Shown here piece after piece: positions 32,046 through 40,389 of a stretch of 64,000 nt of DNA. A program made the translations under genes and the position numbers. Positions within the stretch are counted from its first letter, which is position 1. Each line of letters opens with the position of its first letter. The stretch covers positions 62,001 through 126,000 of the forward strand of contig JAILLP010000011.1 of assembly GCA_024693065.1 (NCBI GenBank). Reading direction: 5' to 3'. Under the pieces are notes generated by a model that was not told the origin of the DNA, did no database searches, and saw only the letters and a program-made list of their open reading frames with translations. The DNA comes from Paludibacteraceae bacterium. GTDB taxonomy: Bacteria; Bacteroidota; Bacteroidia; Bacteroidales; Paludibacteraceae.

Positions 32046-33556
32046 AAAAGAGATTATTGCTTGTGGCAATGTTGTGCCTGACTGCCTCTTCCGTGTGGTC
32101 CGAGCAGAAGGTGTACACATTGGAGGAGTGCCGGGAGTTGGCGCTGAGAAATAACAAGGGGCAGAAGATTGCCCGTGAGGAGGTGGAAAAAGCGACCTAC
32201 GAGCGGAAGGCGGCGCGCACGAAGTACTTCCCCGACCTTAGCCTCCGCGGTGCGTATGTGCGGAATGGCGACCAGCTGTCGTTGGTCTCCGAAGACATGT
32301 ACCTTCCTATCGGGACCTTGCTCAACGGAAGCTTCGGATTTGAGATGCCTACGCTCCAAGCCGACGGGACGATCTCAAGCCGGCAGTTGAATAACAAATG
32401 GGCTAACCTCAATGGCTCTGTTGTGCCGCTGGACAAGGACGGAAAACCGTTCGACCCGAGGAAGAACCCAGAGAAGTTGCAGTGGAAAGAATATACCATC
32501 ATCCCTAAAGACGAGCTGGAATTCGATACGAGGAATATCTATTTGGCCTCTTTGAATCTGACACAGCCGGTTTTCATGGGGGGTAAGATCGTCGCGTATA
32601 ATAAAATCACTGAATTGAAGAAGGAACTTGCGCAAAGCAAATTGCGTACGCTGAATGAGGATGTCATCGTCGAGGTGGATGGCGCTTATTGGCAAATCAT
32701 ATCGCTTAACAATAAACGGAAGGCAGTCGAGGCTCTTGTGGCATTGCTGGAGAAGATGCAGAAGGATGTGGAGGCCCTGATCGAGTCGGGTGTGGCTACA
32801 AAAGCGGACGAACTATCCGTCTCCGTGAAAAAGAATGAGGCGGAGATGACGCTCTTCAAGGTGGACAACGGCATCCGTCTCTCTAAGATGTTGCTGGCGC
32901 AGTATTGTGGTCTGCCGCTGGAGGAGGAATATTCTTTGCAGGATGAGACAAATGATGAGATCGCCATCGCGGATCCTGAACTTTACGATATCAATGAAGT
33001 CTACTCGAATCGTAATGAGGTGAAGAGCTTGGAGATCGCTAAATCCATATATGACCAGAAAGTGAAGGTGGAACGGGCTGCATTAATGCCTAATGTGGCA
33101 TTGTTCGGAACCTACGCGGGTACCAATCCTTCGACGAAGCACGGCTTTGAGAAGGAGTTCGGCTTCGATTGGCATGTCGGTGTTTTGGTGAACATCCCGT
33201 TGTTGCATTGGGGTGAGAATATCTACACCATGAAGGCCGCCAAGTGCGAGGCTAACATCGCCCAATACAAGGAGGATGAGGCGAAGGAGAAGATCGAACT
33301 CCAGGTTAGCCAATCTTCGTTCAAGCAATCGGAGGCAATCCGTAAGTGGGAGGTCTCCAAACGTAATTTGGAACGTGCGGAGGAGAACCTGCGTTATGCC
33401 ACCTTGGGATTCAAGGAGGGGGTCATCCCAGCTTCAAATCTGTTGGAGGCGCAGACTGCCTGGCTGGCGGCCAATTCCGACAAAATCGACGCCGAGATAG
33501 AGGCGAAGATGAGTGAGATCAATTATCAGAAAGCGGTAGGTAAAATTGGAAAATAA
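32042..33556 (+). CDS. TolC-type outer-membrane efflux protein
   Basis: 504 residues with signal peptide (about 1-20, MKKRLLLVAMLCLTASSVWS). The mature part has the repeated helical pattern of OEP (PF02321-like) proteins: CRELALRNNKGQKIAREEVEKA, LNLTQPVFMGGKI, SEAIRKWEVSKRNLERAEENLRYATLGFKEGVIPASNLLEAQTAWLAA. TolC forms the outer-membrane tunnel in a tripartite efflux pump with the HlyD-type adaptor and the two permeases downstream. It is coupled to marR by a 4-nt overlap. Confidence 0.9.
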   Translation: MKKRLLLVAMLCLTASSVWSEQKVYTLEECRELALRNNKGQKIAREEVEKATYERKAARTKYFPDLSLRGAYVRNGDQLSLVSEDMYLPIGTLLNGSFGFEMPTLQADGTISSRQLNNKWANLNGSVVPLDKDGKPFDPRKNPEKLQWKEYTIIPKDELEFDTRNIYLASLNLTQPVFMGGKIVAYNKITELKKELAQSKLRTLNEDVIVEVDGAYWQIISLNNKRKAVEALVALLEKMQKDVEALIESGVATKADELSVSVKKNEAEMTLFKVDNGIRLSKMLLAQYCGLPLEEEYSLQDETNDEIAIADPELYDINEVYSNRNEVKSLEIAKSIYDQKVKVERAALMPNVALFGTYAGTNPSTKHGFEKEFGFDWHVGVLVNIPLLHWGENIYTMKAAKCEANIAQYKEDEAKEKIELQVSQSSFKQSEAIRKWEVSKRNLERAEENLRYATLGFKEGVIPASNLLEAQTAWLAANSDKIDAEIEAKMSEINYQKAVGKIGK

Positions 33557-33570
33557 TAAAATAAAAGGAT

Positions 33571-34569
33571 ATGAATATTATGAATAAATCGGAGAAGGAC
33601 GTCAATATGCTGATAGCATTTGTCGTTTTGTTGGCCATTGTGGCTGTTGTGTCCCTGATTGGTATCTTTATGATGAAGCCTGAAAAGGATATCATCCAGG
33701 GTGAGGTGGAGTTTACTGAGTTGCGTATCTCGGGCAAGATTCCGGCGAGGATCGATAAGTTCCTTGTGAGGGAGGGCCAATATGTGAAGGAGGGCGACAC
33801 GCTCGTTTTGCTGAACAGCCCGGAGATCGAGGCGAAGCTCTCACAGGCCCGTGCGGCGGAGAAGGCTGCTTCGGCCGTAAACCAGAAGGCTTTGCGTGGG
33901 GCGAGCGAGGAGCAGATCAAGGCCGCCTATGAGTTGTGGCAGAAGGCGCAAGCCGGCTTGGACGTGGCGAAGAAATCCTTTGACCGTGTGCAGGCGCTCT
34001 ACGAGAAGGAGGTGGTTCCTGCCCAGAAACGTGACGAGGCGGAGGCTAACTACAAGGCGATGTTGGCGACCGAACAGGCTGCCAAGTCACAATACGACAT
34101 GGCTTTGCGTGGTGCCGACCAAGAGGATAAGGATGCCGCTTTGGCTCAATTGAGAAGGGCGAAGGGCGCTGTCGCTGAGGTCCGCTCATATGTGGAGGAA
34201 ACGATGTTGACCTCCCCAATCTCCGGTAAGATCAGTGAGATATTCCCTCAAAGGGGAGAGTTGGTCGGCTCCGGCGCGCCTATCATGAATGTGATCGATA
34301 CGGCGGACGTGTGGGTTACATTCAACCTCAGGGAGAAGGATTTGTCTGAGTTCTCCGAGGGTACGGAGTTCAAGGCTTTTGTCCCTGCCTTGGGTGACAA
34401 GGAGATCGCATTGAAGGTGAATTACGTGAAGGATATGGGTTCTTTCGCCGCATGGAAAGCTACGAAGGTGACGGGCGAGTTCGATTCCAAGACATTTGAA
34501 ATCCGCGCCGTTCCTACGGAGAAGGTTGAAGGTTTGGTTTCTGGCATGTCAGTTATCGTGAAACGATGA
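33571..34569 (+). CDS. HlyD/EmrA-type membrane fusion protein
   Basis: 332 residues. One N-terminal membrane segment (about 11-32), a biotinyl-lipoyl-like domain (RISGKIPARIDKFLVREGQYVKEGDTLVLL), a coiled-coil hairpin (about 85-200, Ala/Glu/Lys rich) and a barrel domain with TSPISGKISEIFPQRGELVGSG. It links the permeases to TolC across the periplasm. The start region has two near Mets (MNIMNKSEKD); the first ATG at 33571 is used. Its stop overlaps the first permease gene by 4 nt, so translation is coupled. Confidence 0.9.
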   Translation: MNIMNKSEKDVNMLIAFVVLLAIVAVVSLIGIFMMKPEKDIIQGEVEFTELRISGKIPARIDKFLVREGQYVKEGDTLVLLNSPEIEAKLSQARAAEKAASAVNQKALRGASEEQIKAAYELWQKAQAGLDVAKKSFDRVQALYEKEVVPAQKRDEAEANYKAMLATEQAAKSQYDMALRGADQEDKDAALAQLRRAKGAVAEVRSYVEETMLTSPISGKISEIFPQRGELVGSGAPIMNVIDTADVWVTFNLREKDLSEFSEGTEFKAFVPALGDKEIALKVNYVKDMGSFAAWKATKVTGEFDSKTFEIRAVPTEKVEGLVSGMSVIVKR

Positions 34570-35744
34570 ACAATAGGTTAGCGTCAAATAAGGTTTGGAT
34601 GGTCATGATGAGGGAGTGGCGGCAGATATTCTCCCGCAAGCTCTACATCGTGTCCATGGTCATCCTGCCGCTCTTCTTCATCGGCTTCTTCCTTACGCTG
34701 ATGCGAGACGGGTTGCCGAAGGATCTTCCTGCGGCGGTGGTCGACATGGACCAGTCCTCCGTCTCCCGACGCCTTGTCCGTCAGTTGGACGCCTTCAAGC
34801 AGACGAAGATTGTCGCCCATGCGAAGGATTTCAGTGAGGCGAGGGAAATGATGCAGCGGGGGGAAATCTATGGCATCTACTATTTGCCGGAGAATTTTGA
34901 ACGCGACGTGCTCTCTTTCCGCCAACCTAAGGTCTCCTTCTACACGAGCAACTCCTTTATCGTGGCGGGCTCCATGCTCTTCCGCGACATGAAGACGATT
35001 TCCATATTGGGCTCTGCCTCAGTGGGGCGTGAGTTGAGGCTCGCAAAGGGACAGACGATGGAGCAGGCGATGATCGACCTGCAACCGATCGTGGTGGAAA
35101 CGCATCCGTTGGGAAATCCTCAACTGAACTATGCAGTCTATCTCTGCAACGTCTTGTTGCCAGGCCTGCTGAGCGTGATGATTGTCCTCCTGACGGTCTA
35201 TGTGCTGGGCATGGAGGTGAAAGAGATGCGGTCACGCAAGCTCTTGGACATGGTGGACGACGATATCTTGTCGGTGATGGTGGGTAAACTCCTGCCATAT
35301 ACGCTGACGTTCATGTTGATGGCGACATTCTATGACGTCGTCTTGTACCGCTTCATGGGTTTCCCTTGCCATAATGGGTTGCCGAACATGCTGCTGAATA
35401 GCCTTTTGTTGGTGCTGGCTTCCCAGTCGTTGGGCGTTTTCCTCTATTCTCTGGTCCCGATCATGAGCATATCGTTGAGCCTTTCAGCCTTCATCACGAT
35501 GCTCTCTTTCTCCATCAGCGGCTTTACGTTCCCTGTGGGTGAGATGCCGGGGCTGTTGCAGACATGGGCGAATGTCTTCCCGTTGCGCCATTATTTCCTC
35601 ATCTATGCGAATAATGGCCTGAACGGCTATTCTAGCTATTACGTGTGGGGCTCGTACGTCGCCATGTTGCTGTATCTGTTCTTGCCGATACTGGTTTCGA
35701 TTAGACTGCGCAATGTTTACCGTTACGATACGTATAAACCGTGA
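34566..35744 (+). CDS. ABC-2 type transporter permease (YbhR/YhhJ-like), first copy
   Basis: 392 residues: N-terminal membrane segment (about 22-45), a large extracytoplasmic domain (about 46-190), then about five hydrophobic segments (from residue 195 to the end). The first segment and the domain VDMDQSSVSRRLVRQLDAF are typical of ABC-2 permeases of the YbhS/YbhR/YhhJ group. It would be half of a heterodimeric channel with the second permease. No ATPase gene lies in the operon. It overlaps the HlyD gene by 4 nt. Confidence 0.85.
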   Translation: MNNRLASNKVWMVMMREWRQIFSRKLYIVSMVILPLFFIGFFLTLMRDGLPKDLPAAVVDMDQSSVSRRLVRQLDAFKQTKIVAHAKDFSEAREMMQRGEIYGIYYLPENFERDVLSFRQPKVSFYTSNSFIVAGSMLFRDMKTISILGSASVGRELRLAKGQTMEQAMIDLQPIVVETHPLGNPQLNYAVYLCNVLLPGLLSVMIVLLTVYVLGMEVKEMRSRKLLDMVDDDILSVMVGKLLPYTLTFMLMATFYDVVLYRFMGFPCHNGLPNMLLNSLLLVLASQSLGVFLYSLVPIMSISLSLSAFITMLSFSISGFTFPVGEMPGLLQTWANVFPLRHYFLIYANNGLNGYSSYYVWGSYVAMLLYLFLPILVSIRLRNVYRYDTYKP

Positions 35745-35795
35745 TTGTGCGTTGTGTGGATGTTATTAGTGGAAACTGTCAAAGAATAAATTGAT

Positions 35796-36995
35796 ATGAA
35801 GATTATTCATTACTTTTGGAAACAAGTGAAGGAGGGCTTGGCGGATATATTCGTCGTCTGGCGTGACGAGTTTTCCCTCGTCATCCATGATGCGGCCATA
35901 TTGATGCTTTTCCTCGCCGCTCCTTTGCTCTATCCTATCGTTTATAGCTTGATATATAGCCATGAGGTGGCGCGTGAGGCCAAAATGGTGGTGGTGGATC
36001 AATGCAATTCCCCCGAGACCCGCGAGTTCCGCCGCATGTGCGACGCCACGCCGGACATTGAGGTGGTCGGACTCTGCGCCAATATGCAGGAGGCGCAGGA
36101 GGCGTTGCGCAGGAGGGAGGCGTATGGCATCATGGTCTTCCCGAGAAACTTCTCCAGCGCATTGGCGAATAAGGAACATGCCTATGTGCAGCTCTACTCC
36201 GACATGAGCAGTCTGCTCTACTATAAGTGTTTCCTCCTTAATCTGACGGAGGTCTCTTTGAAGATGAACAAGGATATTCAGGTCCAGGATATGAGCAATT
36301 CCACGGGAAGGGAGGAGGAGGTCGCCACGACTCCGATAGAGTATGAGGAGGTCGCTTTCTTCAATCCGAAGAGCGGTTTCGCCAGCTTCCTGATTCCTGG
36401 CTTCCTAATGCTTTTGATACAGCAGACGTTGGTCATTGGTATTTGCGCCTTGGCGGGCAGTATTTACGACAAGAAGATGTATCATGTGCTGGAACCTATC
36501 ATGCGCCATAAGCGTGGTTCGTTCAGAATCATTTTCGGTAAGGCTTTGTGCTACATGATGTTCTACGGACTGATGAGCGCTTACCTGCTTTGGGTGATCC
36601 CTTGGATGTTCAACTTGCCACGCATGGGTGACCCCTGGAATATCGTCGCCTTCATGTTGCCGTACCTTGCCGCTTGTATCTTCTTCGGTATGTCTGTCAG
36701 CGTCTTCATCAAAGAGAAGGAGACAGCCTACGTGTTGATCGTGGCCTCGTCGCTCATCTTCTTGTTCATCTCCGGACTCTCCTGGCCGGCCGCCGCTGTG
36801 CCTTGGTATTGGAAGGCGCTCAGCTACTTCTTCCCGTCCACTTTCGGGTTGCAAGGCTTTGTGAAAATCAATACGATGGGTGCGACGATCCCTGACCTGC
36901 AGACGGAGGGCATCGGACTGATCGTGCAGATCTGCGTATATTTCCTGCTCGCCACTCTGGTTTACCGCTATCGGGTGAAGAAGGAGTGCGCATAG
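35796..36995 (+). CDS. ABC-2 type transporter permease (YbhR/YhhJ-like), second copy
   Basis: 399 residues with the same layout as the preceding gene: one hydrophobic segment near residues 33-53 (AILMLFLAAPLLYPIVYSL), an extracytoplasmic domain with VVDQCNSPETREFRRMCDA, then a C-terminal membrane domain of about five segments. It likely pairs with the first permease. The gene starts 51 nt after it; ATG at 35796. It ends just before a terminator at 37024-37058. Confidence 0.85.
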   Translation: MKIIHYFWKQVKEGLADIFVVWRDEFSLVIHDAAILMLFLAAPLLYPIVYSLIYSHEVAREAKMVVVDQCNSPETREFRRMCDATPDIEVVGLCANMQEAQEALRRREAYGIMVFPRNFSSALANKEHAYVQLYSDMSSLLYYKCFLLNLTEVSLKMNKDIQVQDMSNSTGREEEVATTPIEYEEVAFFNPKSGFASFLIPGFLMLLIQQTLVIGICALAGSIYDKKMYHVLEPIMRHKRGSFRIIFGKALCYMMFYGLMSAYLLWVIPWMFNLPRMGDPWNIVAFMLPYLAACIFFGMSVSVFIKEKETAYVLIVASSLIFLFISGLSWPAAAVPWYWKALSYFFPSTFGLQGFVKINTMGATIPDLQTEGIGLIVQICVYFLLATLVYRYRVKKECA

Positions 36996-37023
36996 TGATA
37001 GCGTCTAAAATAGTGGAATAAAG

Positions 37024-37058
37024 AAGGGAGGACATGACCGAACGGTTTGTCCTCCCTT
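37024..37058. terminator. Bidirectional terminator between the efflux operon and the BspA-like gene
   Basis: AAGGGAGGACA pairs perfectly with TGTCCTCCCTT around a 13-nt loop. The flanks are T-rich when read on the minus strand (TTCTTTATT) and less so on the plus strand. It lies between convergent stop codons. Confidence 0.7.
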
Positions 37059-37079
37059 ACAATTCAGATTATTTGATGT

Positions 37080-39992
37080 TTATTTTCCGTAGAAAACTTT
37101 TCCTTCTTTGATGATGTGCTTATGTCCGTTCACAATGTAAAGTCCGTCCTGTAGATTCTCATACCAGTTGGTTGACTCCACATTTGTTTTGACGATTTGT
37201 CCCCAAAGATTAAATACGTTCACAAGACCGGATTGCACGGAAGAGGTCTCCTCCTGTGCGATTTCATCGAGTATGAATATCTCTTCGTCTGCAGGTAATG
37301 ACAATTTCCGCAATTGGCCATCCTCCGATTCTTTTTCTTCGATCGCATAGAGGTATTGCTTGTATTTCGCCCAATCAGGAGCGTTCTTGTAGCGTTGCAG
37401 GTATTGGGCAGGTACGTAAATCTTGAAATCGTCGGACACATCTCCAAACACGTCCTCTCCAAGGTTACACATTCCGGAAAGAAGCGTCACCTCTGTCAAT
37501 CCAGATTCTCTGAATGCGTCGTCCCCGATATATCGGAGTCTGCTAGGGAGTGTGATGTTCTCAAGTCGGATGCAACTGTAGAAAGCTTTTTCCCCGATGG
37601 TGTCGAGACGAGAATATTCTGAGAAACGGATTTCCTGAAGGAAGTAATCGGAGAGACAGACTTGGTCTGCTAATTTGCTGACCATTCGTGGCAATTCGAT
37701 ATATGTGACGTTACTGCATCGTGAGATGTCCATCAATCCAGATGAGGCACTGGTGACGGTGTATCTTTCTCCTTGATATAGGAAGGAAGCGGGTAAAACA
37801 ATCTTGCCTATGTTTTTTTCTCTTCCCACCAAATCTGCTGTTTTAGCAACTGTGTCGATTTTGAAGTAGTATTTGCCGGCATGTACTGTGTTTTTTTGCT
37901 CCATATACTTCATCGTCACATTGATGTGGAGGTCCTTTGTGATGTTTTCCAAATGGATGCTCTTCTGCTCTTCGGAGACTGGTAGGTATTTGCCGTCCAT
38001 AACGACTTGGTAGGCGAAATCCCCGAGATGGAGAGCTAACGGAATGTCCGTTTCGTTCCCGTAAACAATGTAAGACTTGTTCAAGACGTAGACATAGGAT
38101 CTCCAGTATTCCTCGTTGAATTGGTGCTGCTCAACATATATTGTATAGAAAGGAATTAATTTATCGGCATATTTCTTCCAATTCTCTGCTTTTTTGTATC
38201 GCTCCAAAGCGGAATATGGTACCCAAATGACAAGGCTGTCGTTGTCTCCAAATGCGTTTGGCCCAATTTCACAATGATCGGAGAGGATTTTGATTTCATG
38301 CAGAGAGGCACATCCGGCGAAAGCCTCTTCCCCAATGTAAGAGAGGGTGTTCGGCAAGGTGACTTCTTGTAGCCTACTGCAGTAGGCGAATGCCTGATAC
38401 CCAATCTTCTCTAAATTTGCCTGTTCCAGATCAAACTCTAGACTCTCCATGTATTCGAAATCGAAACAACAGATGTCTCCTATTTCTTTGACTGTTAAAG
38501 GAATGTGGAGTTTTGTTATTATCCCTGATTTGGGGTGTTCTCCGAGCAGACTCTCTATTGTCTCTACGGAATAGGTTTCGCCATTGTGCTCTATGCTGTA
38601 AGGCACCTGAAGATTTCCTCCACCTTGGAACATCCTTCTTCCTCTGATGAGTGCGGTGTGCTCCTCTGGGTTGATCGTGTACAGGATGCCATCTATCGAG
38701 AGGTAGTTTTTCTCTGCTTCCTCTTTGGTGAGATATCTTAGAAGATGGTCACTATCCACGTTCTCTAGCGTGAATATGGTGATGTTGTTTTTCTCCACGC
38801 TGTCTCTCAGGTTTCTTCCGTCCAAACTGATTTCATCCACGATGGTGGAGGTTGTTTTCCTGAGCTCAAATTGGATATCTTTTCCTTCTCCGTAGATGAA
38901 GGTGTTTATGTCATAGGATCCATCTTCCATCATCCCTTCATACCAATCTTCTCTGTAATATCTTGGCTGTAGGATAATACGGTAGTATGGGTGTATTTTG
39001 TCGGCTTGCTTGTTCCAATTCGGAGCTGATTTGTATTTTCCCACTTCCGTGTGGCTCACATATATGTTGAAACGTGAGTTCGTGTTGTTGAAGACGTTTT
39101 TCCCTGATGGAATAGGCTCTCCCTCGTAGTTGAGTCCGGGGTCGAGGATTCCGAACTTGCCTCTATAATCCAAGATCTTAACAGTGTCCAAGGCTGTACA
39201 TCTCATGAAACAACTGTCCCCGATGATTGACTCTTGGTCATCCCATTGTTTGATGGTGATGTTTTGAACTGACTGACAATACATGAAACATTTGCTGCGG
39301 ATAATCTTAGGGGAATTGATTTCCAAGTTTTTGATGTTTCTGCAGTTGTAGAAGGCATATGTGCCGAAGTCGCAGTTGAATGAGAATGTGATGTCTTCGA
39401 TCGAGGTGCAGTTGTAGAATGCTTTCTCTCCGAATGCTTTTACATATGACAGATCAAAGGCTCCTTCCAAACTTGTGCAGTTGGCGAAAGCGTAGGCTCC
39501 AATCGTGTCGCGCGGTGTATATCCTTCGATGGACTTCAGTTTCTTGCAACCATAGAAGGTGTAATCTTTGATGGTTACATTTCTGTTCCTGTTAAATATT
39601 ACCCTCTCGATGTTTGCGCAACCGTAGAATGCCCCTTCTCCAAGGTGTTCCAATTCCGGACGAAGGGAAACGAATTGCAGTTGAGCGCAGTGCCCGAATG
39701 CGTAGTCTTCTATTGATTTTACACTTTCCGGCACGTTCACTTCCTTTATGCTCGGGTTTCTGTAAAATGCTTTGGACGTGATTTCCGTAACGGTGTAGGT
39801 GCCGCTATTGCATTGAATGGATGAAGGAATGTAGTAAATCTCCTGATCCACATTCCTGCCGTTGATGAGAGCGGCGGTCATTTTCCTCTCGTCGATGTCG
39901 TACTTGACATTCTCTACGGTGACGACCTTCGCCGCCATAGATTGTGCCACAAGTGTTACCATGAGGCACATGATCGTTTTTTTTAAATTCAT
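37080..39992 (-). CDS. BspA-like leucine-rich-repeat surface protein with three repeated modules
   Basis: 970 residues with signal peptide (about 1-21). LRR_5-type (BspA/Treponema-type) repeats occur in three modules: about residues 24-335, 430-617 and 704-883. Each module has an opening strand (for example VKYDIDERKMTAALING), LRR repeats such as IGEKAFYSCIRLENITLPSRL and a closing cap (I-V-P-x(n)-RYK-x-A-x-x-W-x-K-Y). The modules are joined by beta-rich spacers. BspA-type LRRs bind host or partner proteins in oral and gut bacteria. The C-terminus (about 921-970) resembles a short T9SS-type sorting domain with VFNLWGQIV and LQDGLYIVNG, so surface export is likely. The terminator at 37024-37058 follows. 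Confidence 0.82.
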   Translation of the reverse strand: MNLKKTIMCLMVTLVAQSMAAKVVTVENVKYDIDERKMTAALINGRNVDQEIYYIPSSIQCNSGTYTVTEITSKAFYRNPSIKEVNVPESVKSIEDYAFGHCAQLQFVSLRPELEHLGEGAFYGCANIERVIFNRNRNVTIKDYTFYGCKKLKSIEGYTPRDTIGAYAFANCTSLEGAFDLSYVKAFGEKAFYNCTSIEDITFSFNCDFGTYAFYNCRNIKNLEINSPKIIRSKCFMYCQSVQNITIKQWDDQESIIGDSCFMRCTALDTVKILDYRGKFGILDPGLNYEGEPIPSGKNVFNNTNSRFNIYVSHTEVGKYKSAPNWNKQADKIHPYYRIILQPRYYREDWYEGMMEDGSYDINTFIYGEGKDIQFELRKTTSTIVDEISLDGRNLRDSVEKNNITIFTLENVDSDHLLRYLTKEEAEKNYLSIDGILYTINPEEHTALIRGRRMFQGGGNLQVPYSIEHNGETYSVETIESLLGEHPKSGIITKLHIPLTVKEIGDICCFDFEYMESLEFDLEQANLEKIGYQAFAYCSRLQEVTLPNTLSYIGEEAFAGCASLHEIKILSDHCEIGPNAFGDNDSLVIWVPYSALERYKKAENWKKYADKLIPFYTIYVEQHQFNEEYWRSYVYVLNKSYIVYGNETDIPLALHLGDFAYQVVMDGKYLPVSEEQKSIHLENITKDLHINVTMKYMEQKNTVHAGKYYFKIDTVAKTADLVGREKNIGKIVLPASFLYQGERYTVTSASSGLMDISRCSNVTYIELPRMVSKLADQVCLSDYFLQEIRFSEYSRLDTIGEKAFYSCIRLENITLPSRLRYIGDDAFRESGLTEVTLLSGMCNLGEDVFGDVSDDFKIYVPAQYLQRYKNAPDWAKYKQYLYAIEEKESEDGQLRKLSLPADEEIFILDEIAQEETSSVQSGLVNVFNLWGQIVKTNVESTNWYENLQDGLYIVNGHKHIIKEGKVFYGK

Positions 39993-40389
39993 TTTAGTTT
40001 AATTAATAGAATAATTAATGATAGGGAATAACTTAACGCATCGATATACAACCAATTATCAGTTTGGTAAGCGAATGGCTTGTGCCTTTATGGTATTAGC
40101 GATAGATAAAGTAACACTGAATTTTGTCGCTAAATCTAAACTGAAAAATCGTGCGCAAGTTAATGAATATCTTATAAATACACAATGGTTAAATTGAAAA
40201 AACTCATTTTGTCATATTGGAATTGTCAAGAGCGTATGAAATGCTTTATATTGTTGGTGGTAAGAATATTGTATGTTCTGGAATCGTGTATGTCGTAAAA
40301 AAAACAGGTTGCTTCAATTTTAAAACGGAAGAAAATATGAGATATTAAAAAAAAACTATATATTTGTTATATTCGTTAACAAATCAAAA
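39993..40389. other. AT-rich divergent intergenic region
   Basis: About 400 nt between the BspA-like gene (minus) and the beta-propeller gene (plus). For the plus gene, TATATTTG at 40359-40366 is a -7 box, with no clear -33. No complete promoter for the minus gene was found and no gene or repeat is visible. Confidence 0.45.

Noticed and set aside
34566-36995. ATP-binding domain hidden in one of the two ABC-2 permeases
   Set aside because: Neither protein shows Walker A, signature or Walker B motifs.
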